From Phocaeicola_A sp964580305 (GTDB lineage Bacteria > Bacteroidota > Bacteroidia > Bacteroidales > Bacteroidaceae): a stretch of DNA of 15,927 bases. The DNA is taken from the NCBI GenBank assembly GCA_964580305.1, contig CAZOKL010000050.1, positions 1 through 15,927 of the forward strand. The letters run 5' to 3'. Positions within the stretch are counted from its first letter, which is position 1. Every line of letters begins with the position of its first letter. The notes under the pieces are model-generated. The model searched no databases, was not told the origin of the DNA, and was given only the letters and a program-made list of their open reading frames with translations. Shown piece after piece: positions 14,237 to 15,927 of this stretch. The position numbers and the translations under genes are program-made.

Positions 14237-14746
14237 ATGCAAAAGACCGATTTCCGACACGACATCTTGCCGCTGAAGGACAAACTCTTCAGGCTGGCAC
14301 TCCGCATCACTCTTGACCGGGCGGAGGCGGAAGACATCGTGCAGGACACGATGATGCGCGTGTGGAACCGGCGCGACGAGTGGCACAAGATGGAATCTGT
14401 TGAAGCCTATTGCTTCACGGTGTGCCGCAATCTGGCCATCGACCGCAGCCAGCTCAAGGAAGCGCAAAACGAAACGCTCTCCGAGGCCGACGCCAACCAG
14501 CCTGATGCATCCGACCCCTACGCACAGTGTGTGCGCAACGAACAGACGGCACTCATCCACCGCCTCATCAACGGGCTGCCGGAGAAGCAACGCACCGTCA
14601 TCCAGTTGCGCGACATCGAAGGGAAGAGTTACAAAGAGATTGCCGACATCTTGCAGGTGAGTGAAGAGCAGGTGAAAATCAACCTGTTCCGCGCCCGCCA
14701 GAAGATAAAACAACGATATACAGAAATAAACGACTATGGATTATAA
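14237..14746 (+). CDS. ECF-family RNA polymerase sigma factor
   Basis: This 169-residue protein directs RNA polymerase to a specific set of promoters. Region 2 includes AEAEDIVQDTMMRVW (about 29-43) and EAYCFTVCRNLAID (about 56-69). An acidic linker follows (about 75-100), and region 4 is LPEKQRTVIQLRDIEGKSY with the helix-turn-helix EIADILQVSEEQVKINLFRAR (about 114-152). There is no region 1 or 3, as expected for the group. A TGTAAC/CGTC promoter directly upstream suggests autoregulation. Its end overlaps the next gene by 11 bases, and that gene encodes a one-helix membrane protein, the usual place for an anti-sigma factor. The inducing signal is unknown. Confidence 0.93.
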   Translation: MQKTDFRHDILPLKDKLFRLALRITLDRAEAEDIVQDTMMRVWNRRDEWHKMESVEAYCFTVCRNLAIDRSQLKEAQNETLSEADANQPDASDPYAQCVRNEQTALIHRLINGLPEKQRTVIQLRDIEGKSYKEIADILQVSEEQVKINLFRARQKIKQRYTEINDYGL

Positions 14747-15236
14747 GTACATTGAACAGTTACTCGAACGCTATTGGGCTTGCGACACCTCTTTGGAAGA
14801 AGAGCAGATTTTGCGTGCCTTTTTCCGGCAGAAAGAGATACCTGCTCATTTGCTTCCTTATAAAGACCTGTTCGCTTACCAGAACGCAGCGCAGAAAGTG
14901 ACCCTGGGCAAGGATTTCGACGAACGCATCCTGTCACAAACAGAACGCCCGACGGTGAAAATGCAACGCGTGCCACTGCGTCGGCGCATGTTGCCCCTGC
15001 TCAAGGCAGCAGCCGTTGTGGCCGTCATCATAACGCTGGGCACCGTGACACAGCTCCCGTTTAAAGCCCACCGTCAGACAGACTACAACTATGATGCATA
15101 CAAGGACACCTATACCGACCCACAGTCGGCCTACGGAACCGTGTCGGAGGCGCTGCAGATTGTGTCGGAGAGTTTCCAGAAATCAGAGGTGCACGACAGT
15201 GACAGTGTGGCCGCACCGTTTAAAACGATTGACTGA
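14736..15236 (+). CDS. Single-pass membrane protein, probable anti-sigma factor
   Basis: The 166-residue product has a cytoplasmic acidic/helical N-terminus (YIEQLLERYWACDTSLEEEQ, about 5-24), a basic stretch (R82-R84), one membrane helix at about 86-106, and a short periplasmic tail. The tail contains DPQSAYGTVSEALQIVSESF (about 128-147), a pattern seen in Bacteroidetes membrane proteins encoded next to ECF sigma factors. This arrangement fits a membrane-held anti-sigma factor that binds the preceding sigma until a signal arrives; no zinc-binding HxxxCxxC motif is present, so it is not the ZAS type. The start overlaps the sigma gene by 11 bases and the stop shares one base with the DUF4252 gene, so all three are translated together. 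Function is inferred from context. Confidence 0.7.
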   Translation: MDYKYIEQLLERYWACDTSLEEEQILRAFFRQKEIPAHLLPYKDLFAYQNAAQKVTLGKDFDERILSQTERPTVKMQRVPLRRRMLPLLKAAAVVAVIITLGTVTQLPFKAHRQTDYNYDAYKDTYTDPQSAYGTVSEALQIVSESFQKSEVHDSDSVAAPFKTID

Positions 15237-15739
15237 TGAAGCTGCGATTAGGGCTTGCAGGAGCAGCATTCCTGCTGGGATTCATCGTTGCAGAGGCACA
15301 AGACTTCGTGTCCAAGTATATGGACGAGAATGCAAACGACAGCACGCTGACCTGCATCAGTGTCAGCCCCAAGATGATGGAGGAAATTCTGGAAAGCAGT
15401 GTCGGGAAAAACGACACGACGGGAGTTGCCGACATCATTGCGAAGCTGAAAAGCATGCAGATTATCAACAGCCTGGAAGAGGGAGACATCCACTTCCAGC
15501 GTGCCGAAAACCTGGCAAGGAAGAACTCGGCACGCTTCAAGGAGCTGGCATCCTATGACGAAGGCGACGACCGGGCACGCATCTTCGTCCGTGAACAGAA
15601 AAACCAGATTGTCGAGCTCGTGTTGCTCAGGCAGGAGGCCAGCCGGTTCACGGTCATCAACTTCACCGGCGACATGGACCGGGACTTCATCGAACAGCTC
15701 AGGCAAACGATGCTTCCCGTCATGCCGGAGGAGGAATAA
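15236..15739 (+). CDS. DUF4252-domain exported protein
   Basis: This 167-residue protein has a signal peptide (residues 1-21, ending AEA before Q22). The mature part resembles DUF4252: a LTCISVSPKMM segment near 38-48, a helical centre, and a C-terminal part ending in NFTGDMDRDFIEQL. DUF4252 proteins of Bacteroidetes have no known biochemical function and are often encoded behind an ECF sigma gene. No lipobox cysteine follows the signal core, so it should be a soluble periplasmic or secreted protein. Its ATG shares a base with the preceding stop, tying it to the operon. It may be a stress-output or signal-sensing component, but the sequence alone does not show which. Confidence 0.8.
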   Translation: MKLRLGLAGAAFLLGFIVAEAQDFVSKYMDENANDSTLTCISVSPKMMEEILESSVGKNDTTGVADIIAKLKSMQIINSLEEGDIHFQRAENLARKNSARFKELASYDEGDDRARIFVREQKNQIVELVLLRQEASRFTVINFTGDMDRDFIEQLRQTMLPVMPEEE

Positions 15740-15787
15740 AGAGATATTTCATTTGCTTTACATATAAAGACAAATCATTAGCCAAAA

Positions 15788-15835
15788 ATGAAGAAACAAT
15801 CAATGCTTAGTGAAGAAGGAATCAAGAGGCTGTGA
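15788..15835 (+). CDS. Possible 15-residue peptide
   Basis: An ATG at 15788 opens MKKQSMLSEEGIKRL and stops at 15835, between the DUF4252 gene and the terminator. No promoter or ribosome site is evident and the length is within chance. It is listed because the 137 bases of 15740-15876 otherwise hold nothing recognisable. Confidence 0.12.
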   Translation: MKKQSMLSEEGIKRL

Positions 15836-15876
15836 AGTTTCAATTCTCTCAAATTTTTTAATCAAACAATATCTAT

Positions 15877-15915
15877 GGTGGGCTACTGCGTGAGCAGTGG
15901 TCCACCGCTTTTTTT
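15877..15915 (+). terminator. Terminator hairpin with GTGA loop
   Basis: Bases 15877-15889 pair with 15894-15906 (13 bp with two G-T pairs) around GTGA, a GNRA-type tetraloop, followed by GC and seven Ts at 15909-15915. It lies 138 bases behind the DUF4252 stop and probably ends the sigma operon. Confidence 0.85.
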
Positions 15916-15927
15916 CACCCCGTCCAA

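Overview
The window looks like a chromosomal stretch from a Bacteroidales bacterium, most likely Prevotellaceae. Four things point there. Several genes have Bacteroidetes-type TAnnTTTG -7 promoter boxes. The terminal operon pairs an ECF sigma factor with a DUF4252 protein. A periplasmic TPR protein is paired with an outer-membrane beta-barrel ending in an aromatic beta-signal. Shine-Dalgarno sequences are mostly absent. The DNA is fairly GC-rich and gene-dense. The genus assignment is inference from gene style, not from a marker gene.

Layout: (1) 1-329 is gene-free and carries a palindromic repeat and a promoter. (2) 330-5592 (+) holds a zinc-ribbon Nudix hydrolase, a 1004-residue secreted TPR protein and a beta-barrel whose start overlaps the TPR stop. 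(3) 5700-6227 (-) is a small SGNH/GDSL hydrolase, convergent with the barrel gene and separated from it by a long hairpin. (4) 6228-6753 is gene-free, with a second repeat copy and the topA promoter. (5) 6754-12391 (+) is a tight housekeeping operon: topA, aroK, speA (arginine decarboxylase) and argB (acetylglutamate kinase), closed by a 17-bp terminator. (6) 12534-12616 is a third repeat copy. (7) 12718-13976 is a divergent pair, an NAD(P)-binding reductase (-) and an HxlR-type regulator (+), with a dyad between them. (8) 13973-14083 looks like the leftover C-terminus of a SusD/RagB-type protein, followed by a terminator. (9) 14237-15739 (+) is an ECF sigma / one-TM probable anti-sigma / DUF4252 operon behind a textbook ECF promoter, followed by a 13-bp terminator hairpin near the end.

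How they work together: topA-aroK-speA-argB combine DNA supercoiling, aromatic amino-acid synthesis and both consumption (agmatine) and synthesis of arginine; the grouping looks positional rather than one pathway. The TPR and barrel genes are translationally coupled and probably act together at the cell envelope. The ECF operon probably controls its own transcription. The reductase/HxlR pair, the SusD-like scrap and the repeat copy lie together between argB and the ECF operon, which makes 12.5-14.2 kb the most plausibly rearranged part of the window. No tRNA, rRNA, CRISPR array, transposase or complete mobile element was recognised.
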